Below are positions 7,838 through 17,514 of a DNA stretch of 39,920 nt, one piece after another. Numbering within the stretch: the first letter of the stretch is position 1; every line of letters starts with the position of its first letter. Under the pieces are notes generated by a model that was not told where the DNA came from, did not search any database, and worked only from the letters and a program-made list of their open reading frames with translations. The translations under genes and the position numbers were made by a program. Location: NCBI GenBank assembly GCA_026982415.1, contig JALSHE010000112.1, positions 1 through 39,920 on the forward strand, written 5' to 3'. Source of the stretch: Robiginitomaculum sp. Its GTDB lineage: Bacteria; Pseudomonadota; Alphaproteobacteria; Caulobacterales; Maricaulaceae.

Positions 7838-8491
7838 TTACTCTGTAAAATCTTGCCAGCGTGATTTTAATTTTTTCAAGCGTTGAAGCGCGTCTGTAAG
7901 ATTAGATTTATCTTCGCTGCTGATACTTGGAATTGCTTCTGGCGTAGCCTCAACAGCGACTGGCTGTACCTCAACTTGTTTTTGTGGTTTTGCAGGCCGA
8001 TGTTGCTCCAAATCAACAACGCCCGGACGGCGCACTATATCGTCGTCCCTTCTATAGTTTTCCTGCGGCGGAGGTGCGCTAATAGGCGCGGCACTTTTAG
8101 CAACAGGCGTGTCTATGGCTGGTTTGCCTATAACAGGCTTGATGCGCCTCGGCACCAAATTGGTGTCTTTAATATTTCTGGGCTTAGAAGCTTTTTCCAC
8201 GGAACGGCCAAGTTCCATAACGCTTTGCGGGCCTTTGATACGGATCAATTTTTGCACATCTTTAATCGGGTGTTTTTCTCTGTGCAACAAAACTTTTATC
8301 CCGCGTATAAACTCAATGTCTTCCGGTCGGTAAAAACGGCGCCCACCCCGGCGTTTCATGGGCTGGATATCCGCGAATTTACTTTCCCAGAACCGCAAGA
8401 CGTGCGCTTGTAGATCAAGCTCGTCGGCGGCTTCGCTTATAGTGCGAAAAGCCCGTGTTGATTTAGACCCATTTGGTTTTATCTGCGTCAT
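7838..8491 (-). CDS. MerR family transcriptional regulator
   Basis: A 217-residue MerR-type DNA-binding protein. The winged-helix domain occupies roughly residues 15-85: '[24 protein letters not shown]' is the helix-turn-helix and '[16 protein letters not shown]' the wing, followed by the helix '[16 protein letters not shown]'. The remaining half is Pro/Ala/Glu-rich and looks disordered, ending in a short helical tail ([12 protein letters not shown]). No effector-binding cysteines are visible. It lies 73 nt downstream of ihfA, a neighbourhood conserved across alphaproteobacteria (plsX-fabH-ihfA-merR). The target genes are not known to me. Confidence 0.92.
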   Translation of the reverse strand: MTQIKPNGSKSTRAFRTISEAADELDLQAHVLRFWESKFADIQPMKRRGGRRFYRPEDIEFIRGIKVLLHREKHPIKDVQKLIRIKGPQSVMELGRSVEKASKPRNIKDTNLVPRRIKPVIGKPAIDTPVAKSAAPISAPPPQENYRRDDDIVRRPGVVDLEQHRPAKPQKQVEVQPVAVEATPEAIPSISSEDKSNLTDALQRLKKLKSRWQDFTE

Positions 8492-8564
8492 TTATCTGCA
8501 AGCGTATACTGCCTGTCCCATTGCTTGACCCGTAAAACGAATCACCCTTAATCAGTATATTAAA

Positions 8565-8870
8565 CTAATTCTTCGTCAATGATGCGTTAACGCGCCTTTT
8601 TAGGATATTGGACGGCCTGAAGCCTAACACCCGGCGCGATGTGATTGGTACTTCACGGCCTGTTTTCGGGTTGCGTCCCATGCGGGATTTCTTATGGCGG
8701 ACATCAAAAGTTCCAAAACCGGACAATTTCACAGTCTCGCCTTTAATCAATGCGCCCGTAATATGGCTCAAAATAGATTCGATAATGACCGCAGATTCGG
8801 TACGCGATAGTCCGATCTCTTTATAGACCGCATCAATTAAATCTGCTCTGGTTACTGTATACTCGCTCAC
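8565..8870 (-). CDS. ihfA: Integration host factor subunit alpha
   Basis: IHF-alpha pairs with IHF-beta to bind specific DNA sites and bend them sharply, aiding replication, recombination and transcription. The protein shows the HU/IHF fold signature '[25 protein letters not shown]', with the tip proline in '[12 protein letters not shown]' that intercalates in DNA. The start was set at the GTG at 8870, giving 101 residues, because AAAGGGG sits at ribosome-site distance before it; a TTG at 8891 would lengthen it by seven atypical residues and lacks a ribosome site. It follows fabH at a gap of about 108 nt. Confidence 0.94.
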   Translation of the reverse strand: MSEYTVTRADLIDAVYKEIGLSRTESAVIIESILSHITGALIKGETVKLSGFGTFDVRHKKSRMGRNPKTGREVPITSRRVLGFRPSNILKRRVNASLTKN

Positions 8871-8978
8871 CTTAAACCCCTTTAAAGACAAATAACAGTA
8901 TTCATTAAATTAATAAAAGCCAATACAAAATGTCGACTTGGGCGCTAAAATATTGAAAAATAAGTGAAGTTTAGGCGA

Positions 8979-9953
8979 TTAATAGGACAGAAGCGCCGAA
9001 CCCCAGGTGAAACCGCCACCAAAGGCTTCCAGCATTACTGTGTGACCGCGTTTGATACGCCCGTCTTTAATCGCAGTATCCATGGCCAGCGGGATGGAAG
9101 CAGCTGATGTGTTGGCATGGTAGGCCACTGTGGAGACCACTTGTCCCCGGCGTAAATCGAGCCGTTTTGCGACCGCTTCCAAGATACGCTGATTGGCTTG
9201 GTGGGGCACAAACCAGTCTATATCAGGAATAGCGATGCCCGCTTCTTCAGCGCACTTGACCATGGAGTTGGATAGCTCTTTGACGGCACGTTTGAATACT
9301 TTATTGCCAGTCATGCGTAATTTACCAACTGTCTGGGTCGATGATGGTCCGCCGTCCACATAAAGCAAGTCGCGGTAACGGCCATCAGAGCGAATTTCTG
9401 TATCCAGCACACCGTCGCCTGCTTCTGGGTTTTTGTCCGGAGTAGATGACAACACCATAGCCCCTGCCCCGTCTCCGAATAACACGCACGTCGTGCGGTC
9501 ATTCCAGTCTAGTATCCGCGAGAATGTTTCCGCACCGATCAGCAAGACATTTTTGCCTGTACCGGCTTTGATCATGGCGTCAGCTACGCTTATCCCGTAG
9601 ATAAAACCAGAGCAAACCGCTTGGACATCAAATGCCGCACCGTGGTGGATACCGAGTTTTTCTTGGATAATCGTTGCTGTAGCAGGGAATGTCAGGTCTG
9701 GCGTAGACGTGGCGCAAATGATTAAATCAATTTCAGGCGCTTCCATACCTGCTGCGGCAAGGGCATCTTGTGCTGCCGCCGCACCCAGATCAGATGTATT
9801 TTGTCCTTCGGATGCGATATAACGCTGGGTGATACCTGTACGCGCACGTATCCATTCATCAGACGTATCAACAGTTTCTGCCAATTGCGCATTGGTGAGG
9901 ACACGCGACGGCAAATACGATCCTACGCCGCGAATATACGACTTTACCGTCAT
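8979..9953 (-). CDS. fabH: 3-oxoacyl-ACP synthase III (KAS III)
   Basis: FabH condenses acetyl-CoA (or another short acyl-CoA) with malonyl-ACP, the first step of fatty acid synthesis. The 324-residue protein carries the complete catalytic triad: Cys114 in AVCSGF, His251 in VPHQANQRI and Asn281 in [11 protein letters not shown]. The terminal [11 protein letters not shown] motif is also intact. The gene overlaps plsX by 4 nt (ATGA), so the two are translationally coupled and link fatty acid start-up to phosphatidic acid formation. Confidence 0.97.
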   Translation of the reverse strand: MTVKSYIRGVGSYLPSRVLTNAQLAETVDTSDEWIRARTGITQRYIASEGQNTSDLGAAAAQDALAAAGMEAPEIDLIICATSTPDLTFPATATIIQEKLGIHHGAAFDVQAVCSGFIYGISVADAMIKAGTGKNVLLIGAETFSRILDWNDRTTCVLFGDGAGAMVLSSTPDKNPEAGDGVLDTEIRSDGRYRDLLYVDGGPSSTQTVGKLRMTGNKVFKRAVKELSNSMVKCAEEAGIAIPDIDWFVPHQANQRILEAVAKRLDLRRGQVVSTVAYHANTSAASIPLAMDTAIKDGRIKRGHTVMLEAFGGGFTWGSALLSY

Positions 9954-11005
9954 GGTATATGTATCTCCACACTGTCATCTTCGTCGTGAAGCGCATCAAG
10001 TGTGCGTTCAATCTCATCGAGAAAATTGCTATCCGCCATCTCGATGGCAACATTGAGCGCACTGGCATAGCCTATCGCATCCGTGCCGCCGTGGCTTTTG
10101 ATGACAATCCCATTTAATCCCAAAAACAACCCGCCATTACCAAGGCGCGGATCCATGCGTTTTTTAAGGCGGCTCATTGTCGGTATGCTAAAAATAGAAA
10201 TTATCTTGGAAAAAATATTATCATTCATGGCACCGCGAAGAAAGCTACCCACCAGCCGCGCCGTACCTTCCGCCGTTTTCAGAGCAATATTGCCAGTAAA
10301 CCCGTCGGTAACGATGACATCGACATCCCCCATGGAAATATCATTCCCCTCAACAAACCCGATATAATTCAACCCCATTTCCGAGCAAGACAAACTATCA
10401 TGGGCGGCCTGAATAATGGCATTACCTTTCAAGCTTTCGGTTCCCACATTGAGCAAACCAATGCTGGGTTTTTTCTTTTTGTATAACGCCCGGTAATAAG
10501 CTTCGCCGAGTACTGCGAATTCCCGGAGCTGGTTGGCATCACATTCCAGATTAGCCCCTACATCCAGCACGACCCCAAAGCCCTCTTGGTGGGGCCACCG
10601 CGCCGCGATAGCCGGACGCTGCACCCCTCTTTTCATCCGGAGCAACAATTTGGACATGGCCATAAGCGCCCCGGTATTTCCGGCGGAAACCGCTACTTTG
10701 GCATCGCCCAACTTTACCGATTCGATAGCATTCCACATGCTGGTACCTTTGCCGCGCCGCATAGCTGTCGCAGGCTTGGCATCCATAGCAATGACACTGT
10801 CCGTATGGCGTATCTCGCTGCGTTCGCGGGTGTGCGGGGTTTTGGCCAATAGAGGAGTAAGCTGCGCTTCATCGCCGTGAATGATAAAGCGGGCATGACG
10901 CCCCTTACCTGCGTGTTTCAAAAAATATTCGATGCCGTGGATAACAATATCCGGTGCATCATCACCGCCCATTGCATCTACCGATATGATCAATCCGTCC
11001 AGCAT
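9950..11005 (-). CDS. plsX: Phosphate acyltransferase PlsX
   Basis: PlsX converts acyl-ACP to acyl-phosphate, which PlsY uses to acylate glycerol-3-phosphate. It is peripheral to the inner membrane. The 351-residue protein begins '[12 protein letters not shown]', the family's hallmark, and contains '[11 protein letters not shown]' and '[17 protein letters not shown]', also characteristic. It is 65 nt downstream of the CBP3-like gene and overlaps fabH by 4 nt. The DUF177 gene that usually lies between the chaperone gene and plsX in alphaproteobacteria is not present. Confidence 0.97.
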   Translation of the reverse strand: MLDGLIISVDAMGGDDAPDIVIHGIEYFLKHAGKGRHARFIIHGDEAQLTPLLAKTPHTRERSEIRHTDSVIAMDAKPATAMRRGKGTSMWNAIESVKLGDAKVAVSAGNTGALMAMSKLLLRMKRGVQRPAIAARWPHQEGFGVVLDVGANLECDANQLREFAVLGEAYYRALYKKKKPSIGLLNVGTESLKGNAIIQAAHDSLSCSEMGLNYIGFVEGNDISMGDVDVIVTDGFTGNIALKTAEGTARLVGSFLRGAMNDNIFSKIISIFSIPTMSRLKKRMDPRLGNGGLFLGLNGIVIKSHGGTDAIGYASALNVAIEMADSNFLDEIERTLDALHDEDDSVEIHIP

Positions 11006-11070
11006 ATATTCCCCGAATTCTCGTTATTGTTGAAAACTGCTTATAAGGCAAAAATCCACTTGGATACACA

Positions 11071-11610
11071 TTATTTAGAGAATTTTGGAAAACCCAGGTT
11101 CCCAGTAGCAATGTCGCCAAGGTCTTGTTTAGACACATTTTCAAGAAAATTCTTGCCGTAAAGTGCGAATACACGGGCATTTTCTGCATTCTCACACACA
11201 TATTCGCCGATTATCACTTCCAGCGCACCAACATCATCCGCGCCGTCAAATATATCGGCATATTGCTTTGCCCGCGCAAAAAACATTTTGGCAAGTGGTT
11301 TTATGCGGCGCGAAACCCCTGTATCGGCCAAGCCTTCCTCCCGCAAAGCTACATCAAAGTCGTCGATCATAACATCATAGATAGCTTGTGTTAGTTTTGC
11401 GCCTGTATCACCATGGCCGCGTAACACATACATAATTGTGGAGATATGGAGACACAGGATTTCCATGCGTCCATCAGTGGTATCTTGGCACAAATTATCG
11501 CCGTAAAACTCTGGCAAACGCGACTGTGCCATGGTTTTTGCGTAAATACGCTTGGCATCTCTTTTTTCGGCTCGGTTCGAGCCTGTAATACGTGACAAAA
11601 TATTCAGCAT
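11071..11610 (-). CDS. Ubiquinol-cytochrome c chaperone family protein (CBP3-like)
   Basis: A 179-residue member of the ubiquinol-cytochrome c chaperone family (mitochondrial CBP3 relatives), thought to help assemble cytochrome b of the bc1 complex. Typical features are 'IYAKTMAQSRLPEFYG' near the N-terminus, 'DGRMEILCLHISTIMYVLRG' in the first third, and 'VMIDDFDVALREEGLADTGVSRRIK' in the middle. There is no signal peptide. It is divergent from bamE, as in many alphaproteobacteria, and would be the first gene of the chaperone-plsX-fabH-ihfA-merR run. Family assignment is by remembered signatures. Confidence 0.88.
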   Translation of the reverse strand: MLNILSRITGSNRAEKRDAKRIYAKTMAQSRLPEFYGDNLCQDTTDGRMEILCLHISTIMYVLRGHGDTGAKLTQAIYDVMIDDFDVALREEGLADTGVSRRIKPLAKMFFARAKQYADIFDGADDVGALEVIIGEYVCENAENARVFALYGKNFLENVSKQDLGDIATGNLGFPKFSK

Positions 11611-11698
11611 TTATCCATCTCTTTTCACATGTACAGACTTGCCATGTTGATTTTGATTAGGTAATGGATACGCTGACAAATTGAAAGAGAAAGCTTGC

Positions 11699-12193
11699 AT
11701 GCGCGCTAATATATTTAAAATACCAAGCCTAGCTATCCTTATATTCGGACTTTCTGCTTGTAACCCAACACTGCGTAATCACGGTTACATTCCGACAAAA
11801 GATAAGCCGCAAGCAGTTGATACCGAATCAGACACCAAAGCCAGCGTTTTGGCGCGGCTAGGCAATCCGTCAATCAAAAGCACCTTCGACGAGAACACAT
11901 GGTATTATCTAACCAGTGTCCGTGAACGACTGGCCTATCTCCGTCCGATAACTTCGGAACGAACAATTACCGCCATTACATTTAATGATGACGGTCAAGT
12001 AAAAAAAGTAGCAGAATACGGCATTGAAAACGGACAATATGTCAATTTCTCAGACCGCGAAACCCCGACACGTGGTCGTGAACTATCCGTATTAGAACAA
12101 ATTTTCGGCACGATTGGCCGTATACCCGTCGACCAGCTCGGCGGAAACCAGGACATTCCGGGGGGAAGTGGCGGCCCTGGCGGCGGACGATAA
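11699..12193 (+). CDS. bamE: Outer membrane assembly lipoprotein BamE (SmpA/OmlA)
   Basis: BamE is a small lipoprotein of the BAM complex, which inserts beta-barrel proteins in the outer membrane. The predicted product is 164 residues with lipobox LSAC ending at Cys21. The core 'TKASVLARLGNPSIKSTFDENTWYYL' is the SmpA/OmlA signature (a GxPs...WyY pattern), followed by 'TAITFNDDGQVKKVAEY'. The C-terminus is longer than in E. coli and ends in a Gly-rich tail (GGSGGPGGGR). The ATG at 11699 was preferred to a TTG at 11681 since it starts the signal peptide cleanly. A clear terminator follows. Confidence 0.93.
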   Translation: MRANIFKIPSLAILIFGLSACNPTLRNHGYIPTKDKPQAVDTESDTKASVLARLGNPSIKSTFDENTWYYLTSVRERLAYLRPITSERTITAITFNDDGQVKKVAEYGIENGQYVNFSDRETPTRGRELSVLEQIFGTIGRIPVDQLGGNQDIPGGSGGPGGGR

Positions 12194-12219
12194 CGTCTCC
12201 CACCAAGACCGCAAATAAG

Positions 12220-12257
12220 CCCGGTGTCCTGATCACAGATCAAGCGCCGGGTTTTTT
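12220..12257 (+). terminator. Intrinsic terminator after bamE
   Basis: CCCGGTG pairs with CGCCGGG, one pair being G-U, around a loop that contains a smaller TGATC/GATCA stem; six T residues follow. It ends bamE transcription and lies 21 nt before the thiL stop on the other strand. Confidence 0.85.
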
Positions 12258-12277
12258 ATTACTTGAAGAGCGGTCAA

Positions 12278-13249
12278 TTAAAAATGCTTATAGCCCGGTG
12301 TATCCACCGGAATTTCGTTGCCTTGGCTATCCATACATCTGACGCCCGCGCCGTCCGTAACTTTGCCTATGATGGTTAGGGCAATACTGGCCTTATTGGC
12401 TCGCCGCTTGAGACCGGATATTCTTCGCTCGGGCGCGCACATCAAAACCTGATAATCATCGCCGCCAGTAGCCAAATCGAGCCTGGCCTTCTGGTGGTTC
12501 GCCGCACCGAGCACCCATCTTGTGCTCGCCGTAGATAACGGAATTGTGGTCAGGAAAATATCCATGCTCACCCCGGATACACCGGCTAAATGCCCGGCGT
12601 CGGCGAACAAACCATCTGAAATATCCACTGCAGCGCTCGCATATTTGCGAATGGCAGCTCTGAGCGCGAATGGTGGATCGGGTAAATGATAAGCCTGCAC
12701 CCAATATTCAGATTGAGTATCTCGAATATCTATTTGATTTAATATTGTTTTTAATCCAAGGTAGCTATCGCCAACATTTCCGGTCACGCACACTAAATCG
12801 CCCGGTTTTGCTCCGGAACGCAGCACGGTTTTCCCTGCAGGCACCGTACCAATCATAGTAATCGTCAGTACATTTTTCCCAACACCTCGGGTCGTGTCCC
12901 CACCCCATAATTTAAGACCATATGTGGCTTGCGCACGGGCTAAGCCTTGGCAAAAACCAGCTAAATCGTCCTCGCCTATTTGTTCCGATAATGCCAAAGA
13001 CAAAAAATAACCGACGGGGTCAGCCCCCTTGGCTACGAGATCAGAAACATTGACCCGTATGAGTTTTTCTGCGGTTTGTCCATCGAACTTCCCGTCTGGA
13101 AAATGCACGGCTTCAATTTGGGTATCCATACTGATGACCGCATCAAGGCCTTTTGGCGGCGTCCAAACGGCGGCATCGTCTTTGAGGTCGAGAGCCTCGC
13201 GCCCAGCAAGTCCGCTTAGGTATTTGGCAATGAAACCAAATTCATCCAT
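12278..13249 (-). CDS. thiL: Thiamine-monophosphate kinase
   Basis: ThiL phosphorylates thiamine monophosphate to thiamine diphosphate, the active cofactor. The 323-residue protein has the expected PurM-like features: 'DLKDDAAVW' and 'ISMDTQIEAVHF' near the N-terminus, 'KLWGGDTTRG' for metal and nucleotide binding, and 'AVDISDGLFADAGHL' in the second domain. The start overlaps the end of nusB by 8 nt, the usual alphaproteobacterial arrangement. No other thiamine gene is in the window. Confidence 0.96.
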   Translation of the reverse strand: MDEFGFIAKYLSGLAGREALDLKDDAAVWTPPKGLDAVISMDTQIEAVHFPDGKFDGQTAEKLIRVNVSDLVAKGADPVGYFLSLALSEQIGEDDLAGFCQGLARAQATYGLKLWGGDTTRGVGKNVLTITMIGTVPAGKTVLRSGAKPGDLVCVTGNVGDSYLGLKTILNQIDIRDTQSEYWVQAYHLPDPPFALRAAIRKYASAAVDISDGLFADAGHLAGVSGVSMDIFLTTIPLSTASTRWVLGAANHQKARLDLATGGDDYQVLMCAPERRISGLKRRANKASIALTIIGKVTDGAGVRCMDSQGNEIPVDTPGYKHF

Positions 13250-13742
13250 CAGTTTTTTCGGTATCAGTCAAACTGGTCGGTATACCGAACTCCCCCGGAC
13301 GGCGCTCACGGGCTAATTTATCGAGCGCCGCATTGACAAAATTAGGTTCTTTGCCCGCATAAAAATCTTTGGCAAGCCCGACATATTCATCAACCACGAC
13401 GATGGCTGGTACATCAAACATGCGCAGCAGTTCATAACTGGCACAGCGCATAATCGCTCGCAAAGTCACATCCAGACGGCTTAATTTCCAGTTCTTGCCA
13501 AGCTTGCCCGCAATAGCCTCGTCAACGGCGTCTTGCTCAGCGACAACTCCCAACACTATAAGCTCGAAAAAATCACTGTCGGCTATACTTTCACCGTCTT
13601 TGACAGCCTGTTCTGTCCAGTGTTCATTAAACTGCCGCACCACAAATTTGGATTTTTGGTCGGCTATTTCCATTTGGTATAGCGCCTGCACCGCAGAAAG
13701 TCGTGCCAAATGTCGTCCGCGCGTATCAATATCTGCGTGCAT
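13242..13742 (-). CDS. nusB: Transcription antitermination factor NusB
   Basis: NusB binds boxA RNA with NusE (S10) and promotes antitermination at rRNA operons. The 166-residue helical protein contains 'LSAVQALYQMEIAD' near the start, 'LDVTLRAIMRCASYELL' and 'VPAIVVVDEYVGLAKDFYAGKEPNFVNAALDKLAR', all hallmarks of the family. It overlaps nrdR by 1 nt (TAATG) and thiL by 8 nt. The riboflavin genes ribD, ribE and ribH that commonly stand between nrdR and nusB in related genomes are missing. Confidence 0.97.
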   Translation of the reverse strand: MHADIDTRGRHLARLSAVQALYQMEIADQKSKFVVRQFNEHWTEQAVKDGESIADSDFFELIVLGVVAEQDAVDEAIAGKLGKNWKLSRLDVTLRAIMRCASYELLRMFDVPAIVVVDEYVGLAKDFYAGKEPNFVNAALDKLARERRPGEFGIPTSLTDTEKTDG

Positions 13743-14227
13743 TATTTTTCTTCTTTCGCATTTTTTTCAGCTTCTGATGCCAGTTTTTCGTCGCCAATAA
13801 AGCTCTCAAAGTCCGAAACTTCATGGAAGTTCTTGTAGACGGACGCATAGCGCACATAGCCAACACTATCCAAATGCGGCAGGCTATCCATGACCATTTG
13901 GCCGATAATTTCGCTAGAAACTTCGTTATTGCCAATACTTTCAAGCCGTCGGACAATTGCGCTGATCATGCGCTCAATCTGTTCATCTTTAACCGGACGT
14001 TTTTGCAATGCTATAGTGACCGAGGCCAAAAGTTTATCGCGGTCAAAGGGCGCCCGGCGGCCATTTTTTTTCACTACGGTCAGCTCGCGTAATTGCACCC
14101 GCTCAAAAGTGGTGAACCGCGCCCCACAACCATTGCACAATCGGCGTCTGCGAATGGCATTGCTGTCCTCGGTATGGCGGCTATCTTTTACTTGGCTATC
14201 ATCACTGGAACAAAACGGGCAACGCAT
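13742..14227 (-). CDS. nrdR: Transcriptional repressor NrdR
   Basis: NrdR senses ATP/dATP and represses ribonucleotide reductase genes. The 161-residue protein has the N-terminal zinc ribbon (Cys3, Cys6, Cys31, Cys34, from MRCPFC and CNGCG) and an ATP-cone domain starting at about residue 49 ('[17 protein letters not shown]'). The tail is Lys/Glu-rich. It lies 7 nt after glyA, so both are probably co-transcribed. nrdA/nrdB targets are outside the window. Confidence 0.97.
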   Translation of the reverse strand: MRCPFCSSDDSQVKDSRHTEDSNAIRRRRLCNGCGARFTTFERVQLRELTVVKKNGRRAPFDRDKLLASVTIALQKRPVKDEQIERMISAIVRRLESIGNNEVSSEIIGQMVMDSLPHLDSVGYVRYASVYKNFHEVSDFESFIGDEKLASEAEKNAKEEK

Positions 14228-14234
14228 AATTCAC

Positions 14235-15485
14235 CTATAAATCCGGATAAATCGGGAAAGCCTTGGTGAGCTTAGCCACACGTTCACGCACGGAGGCTTC
14301 TACGGCATCATCGCCTTTACGGCTACTTCCGAGCGCATCCAAAACTTCGGCCATTAGTTCACCGATCAATTGAAATTCAGCCGCGCCAAAACCGCGCGAT
14401 GTCCCTGCCGGAGACCCGATACGAATACCGGAAGTAATGGTAAATTTTTCTGTATCAAATGGAATGCCATTTTTGTTACAGGTTATATTTGCACGCTCCA
14501 GAGCATGTTCGGCGTATTTACCCTTTACGCCTTTAGGGCGCAGATCAATCAGCGCCAAATGGGTATCTGTGCCGCCGCTCACGACTGCGTAACCAGCTTT
14601 GACCAAAGTATCCGCCATGACTTGGCAATTGCGCACGACGTTTTTGCTATAGGTTTTAAATTCGGGCGTTAAAGCCTCACCAAATGCAATAGCCTTGGCG
14701 GCAATAACGTGCATTAAAGGGCCACCTTGCAGACCCGGAAATACGGCAGAGTTGATTTTCTTGGCGATAGTCTCGTCGTTAGTCAACACCATGCCGCCGC
14801 GTGGGCCGCGCAGGGTTTTGTGGGTGGTGGTCGTCACGACATGGGCGTGAGGCAATGGATTGGGGTGAACACCGCCTGCCACAAGCCCGGCAAAGTGCGC
14901 CATATCCACATGTAGATAGGCACCAATTTTATCGGCTATTTCTCTAAACCGCGCAAAATCAATGACGCGGGCATAGGCGGAACCGCCTGCGATAATCATT
15001 TTTGGTTTATGCTCAAGGGCAATAGCCTCAACCGCATCATAATCGATCAGGCAATTGTCTTCGCGTACACCGTAAGTCACGGCATTGAACCATTTACCGG
15101 ACAGGTTAGGTTTTGCGCCGTGTGTCAAATGACCGCCCGACGCTAAATCCATACCCATAATAGTATCCCCCGGCAGTAGCAGGGCGAGCAATACCGCCTG
15201 ATTGGCTTGACTGCCGGAATGGGGCTGCACATTGACAAAGCCACATCCGAACATCTGCCTGGCGCGCTCTATGGCTAAATCTTCGACCACATCTACATGC
15301 TCACACCCACCATAATAACGGCGACCAGAATACCCCTCAGCGTATTTATTGGTGAGAACGGAACCTTGCGCCTGCAACACCGCTTGGGAAACGATATTTT
15401 CCGATGCGATCAGTTCAATTTGATCACGTTGGCGCGTTAATTCATGGTCAATTGCTGCAAATACTGCGGCGTCAGAAGCAGACAT
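14235..15485 (-). CDS. glyA: Serine hydroxymethyltransferase
   Basis: GlyA interconverts serine and glycine while loading tetrahydrofolate with a one-carbon unit; it is a cytoplasmic, pyridoxal phosphate enzyme. The 416-residue protein includes '[10 protein letters not shown]' and '[13 protein letters not shown]' near the N-terminus, '[10 protein letters not shown]', and the PLP lysine Lys223 in [14 protein letters not shown] ribosome site AAAGGA precedes the ATG. It begins the glyA-nrdR-nusB-thiL run. Confidence 0.98.
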   Translation of the reverse strand: MSASDAAVFAAIDHELTRQRDQIELIASENIVSQAVLQAQGSVLTNKYAEGYSGRRYYGGCEHVDVVEDLAIERARQMFGCGFVNVQPHSGSQANQAVLLALLLPGDTIMGMDLASGGHLTHGAKPNLSGKWFNAVTYGVREDNCLIDYDAVEAIALEHKPKMIIAGGSAYARVIDFARFREIADKIGAYLHVDMAHFAGLVAGGVHPNPLPHAHVVTTTTHKTLRGPRGGMVLTNDETIAKKINSAVFPGLQGGPLMHVIAAKAIAFGEALTPEFKTYSKNVVRNCQVMADTLVKAGYAVVSGGTDTHLALIDLRPKGVKGKYAEHALERANITCNKNGIPFDTEKFTITSGIRIGSPAGTSRGFGAAEFQLIGELMAEVLDALGSSRKGDDAVEASVRERVAKLTKAFPIYPDL

Positions 15486-15577
15486 ATCGAATCCTTTATC
15501 CAGGCTGTTAAAACCGGAACCTAACCAGAGCTACCCTGCCCTGCAATAAAAATTAACGAGGTTAGTAAGTAAACTAC

Positions 15578-15949
15578 CTAAAAACGATTATCAGGGCCAT
15601 TATCACGGTCACTTTGCAACGCCCGCAACATATCTGATTCGGACATTTCTTTTGGCTGTTCCTGGCCATGCTCTAGCGCCAGAATTGGTGCTTGATCTTC
15701 TTCGTCAGGAATATCGTCGTCCATGATAACCCGCTGCAAGCCAACGATGAGGCTCTCGCGAAGTTCATCTAGTCCGAGCGTTTCTCCAGCCAATTCGCGT
15801 AAAGCAACAACAGGTGTCTTGTCATTATCGCGCTCAACGGTCAAAGCCGCGCCAGCAGAAATACTACGCGCGCGGTGAGCAGCCATCAAAACAAGATCAA
15901 AACGATCTGGTAAAACTTCAATACAATCTTCAACAGTAACCCGAGCCAT
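15578..15949 (-). CDS. rpoZ: DNA-directed RNA polymerase subunit omega
   Basis: Omega supports folding of beta' and core polymerase assembly. The 123-residue protein begins '[28 protein letters not shown]', the conserved omega core that contacts beta', then continues with '[13 protein letters not shown]', also typical. The C-terminal half is acidic and probably disordered, normal for alphaproteobacteria. The ATG is preceded by a good ribosome site (CGGAG). It lies 92 nt upstream of glyA. Confidence 0.95.
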   Translation of the reverse strand: MARVTVEDCIEVLPDRFDLVLMAAHRARSISAGAALTVERDNDKTPVVALRELAGETLGLDELRESLIVGLQRVIMDDDIPDEEDQAPILALEHGQEQPKEMSESDMLRALQSDRDNGPDNRF

Positions 15950-16102
15950 AAAATCTCCGAAAATGAGTGCGCATCAATCCTTAGCGGCGCACACTAAAAA
16001 GCTGACCCGCTATATAGGCATGTCAAAAAATTTGGCAAGTAAAATGTTCACTCACGAAGAATGCGCATCAAGGACGCAAAAGAAAGAGCCACAGATTTGT
16101 CC

Positions 16103-17053
16103 CTATTGTTCGGGCGCTTTATCTAACCAAGCGGCATCTGATAATATTTTTTGGATCATCGCCGGATCATCTTTGTAAGTCGCTTTCATGAGCGCAATTT
16201 CAGCACTGGCCACTGCTTGTTCGCCCAAAACTTTTCGCGCGCGCAATAGACGCACCCAACCGCCCGGATCATTCGGATTATCGGCTAGTTTTGCGGATAA
16301 CCCGGTGACCATGGATTTAATCATATCCTGTCGAGCTTCCGGTGTCATGGCAGCCGCATCACGTATTTGGGCGGCGCTCGGGCCGGGAGCTGTGGAACCA
16401 GCAGAAATATCCCCTCCTCTTTGTTGAGCGATATAGGCTTTGGCGCTGTCAAACTCTTCGAGCGCATTCGGGTTATTATCGGTCAGGAGAAGCACTTTCT
16501 CATATGCTCTAACGGCATCGTCAAATCGGCGTAGCGACATTAAACTGCGAGCATAAAGCATCCAACCTTTGGGGTTTTGGTCATCTTGTGCCAGTTTTTT
16601 CTCTAACTCAGCCACGGCTTCTTCCAAAGACATTGTGCTTTCGCCTTCTGGTTCCGTTGTGCGCCCAATTGACTGTGCCGGTGTCATAACCGGCTTTTGC
16701 AATGCCGCCGTTTTGGTGAGTTCTGGTCGTCCTAATGTGGTGTATAGCCCAATAGCGGCAAAGGCGAATGCGATGAATAAAATGTTGATTAACAGAGCCT
16801 GCGGGCCTGTGTCTTTGTCAGATTTGGTTTTTGCCAGCACCTGTTTTTGCAAATCGACCTTGGCCAATTCCAGCGCGGAAACATCGTCTGCCTTTTCTGC
16901 ATTTGCAAGCCGAATATCAATATCTGCAATACGCCCAAGGTAATCTTTAACCTCGCTATCAGCCTCTAGGACAGGCGCTTTTTTGGCATATAATGGTTGC
17001 GCCACATACAAAAGAGCAAGTAATACAAATAAGCCCATTATCAGCCAGATCAT
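16103..17053 (-). CDS. ccmI: c-type cytochrome biogenesis protein CcmI
   Basis: CcmI binds apocytochrome c and delivers it to the CcmF-CcmH heme ligation complex. The 316-residue protein has a first membrane segment at the very start (MIWLIMGLFVLLALLYVA), a cytoplasmic coiled segment ('DYLGRIADIDIRLANAEKADDVSALELAKVDLQ' region), a second membrane segment at about 105-125, and periplasmic TPR repeats ('NPKGWMLYARSLMSLRRFDDAVRAYEKVL'). It ends the ccmFGHI operon and overlaps ccmH by 4 nt. Confidence 0.93.
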   Translation of the reverse strand: MIWLIMGLFVLLALLYVAQPLYAKKAPVLEADSEVKDYLGRIADIDIRLANAEKADDVSALELAKVDLQKQVLAKTKSDKDTGPQALLINILFIAFAFAAIGLYTTLGRPELTKTAALQKPVMTPAQSIGRTTEPEGESTMSLEEAVAELEKKLAQDDQNPKGWMLYARSLMSLRRFDDAVRAYEKVLLLTDNNPNALEEFDSAKAYIAQQRGGDISAGSTAPGPSAAQIRDAAAMTPEARQDMIKSMVTGLSAKLADNPNDPGGWVRLLRARKVLGEQAVASAEIALMKATYKDDPAMIQKILSDAAWLDKAPEQ

Positions 17054-17514
17054 TGGTTTTTCTCCTGATCATTTGCCAATGCCGTAAACCGCTTTAATTC
17101 GTCTGCACTTAGGGTTGGTGCGTCAATCTTCGCAGACCCTCGGCGCACCCTCACCACATACCAGATCAAGAAAAACCCGAGCAAGGCGGCAGGCGTAAAC
17201 CATAGCAAATATGTGTTGGCTTGTACGGGCGGCTTTAACAGCACAAAATCCCCATAGCGGTTTTGCATAAAGGCCATGACCTCTTCATTACTATCGCCTT
17301 TGCGTATGCGCGCCCGCACAAGCTTGCGCATGTCCTGGGCTAGGCTGGCATCGGATTCTTCTATGGGCTGATTTTGGCAAACCACACAGCGCAAAGCCCG
17401 GCCAACCTCTTTGGCGCGCAATTCTATTTCGGCTTCGCTTGGTGTTTGCGCCATTACAGGTAAGGCAGGCAAATACATGAACACGGCGACAACCCATATA
17501 AATATTATTTTCAT
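17050..17514 (-). CDS. ccmH: Cytochrome c-type biogenesis protein CcmH (CcmL/CycL)
   Basis: CcmH is a thiol-disulphide protein that keeps the CxxCH motif of apocytochrome c reduced for heme attachment. The 154-residue product has a signal sequence (about 22 residues, ending VMA), the redox motif LRCVVCQNQ (Cys43, Cys46), the family stretch 'DMRKLVRARIRKGDSNEEVMAFMQNRYGDFVLLKPP', and a C-terminal membrane helix. It overlaps ccmG and ccmI by 4 nt each. Confidence 0.95.
   Translation of the reverse strand: MKIIFIWVVAVFMYLPALPVMAQTPSEAEIELRAKEVGRALRCVVCQNQPIEESDASLAQDMRKLVRARIRKGDSNEEVMAFMQNRYGDFVLLKPPVQANTYLLWFTPAALLGFFLIWYVVRVRRGSAKIDAPTLSADELKRFTALANDQEKNQ

Noticed and set aside
15963-16178. 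Plus-strand frame of 71 codons with a CPYC motif between rpoZ and ccmI
   Set aside because: It has no good ribosome site, and its last third, which includes the CPYC motif, is the antisense of the ccmI end. It is likely a chance frame.
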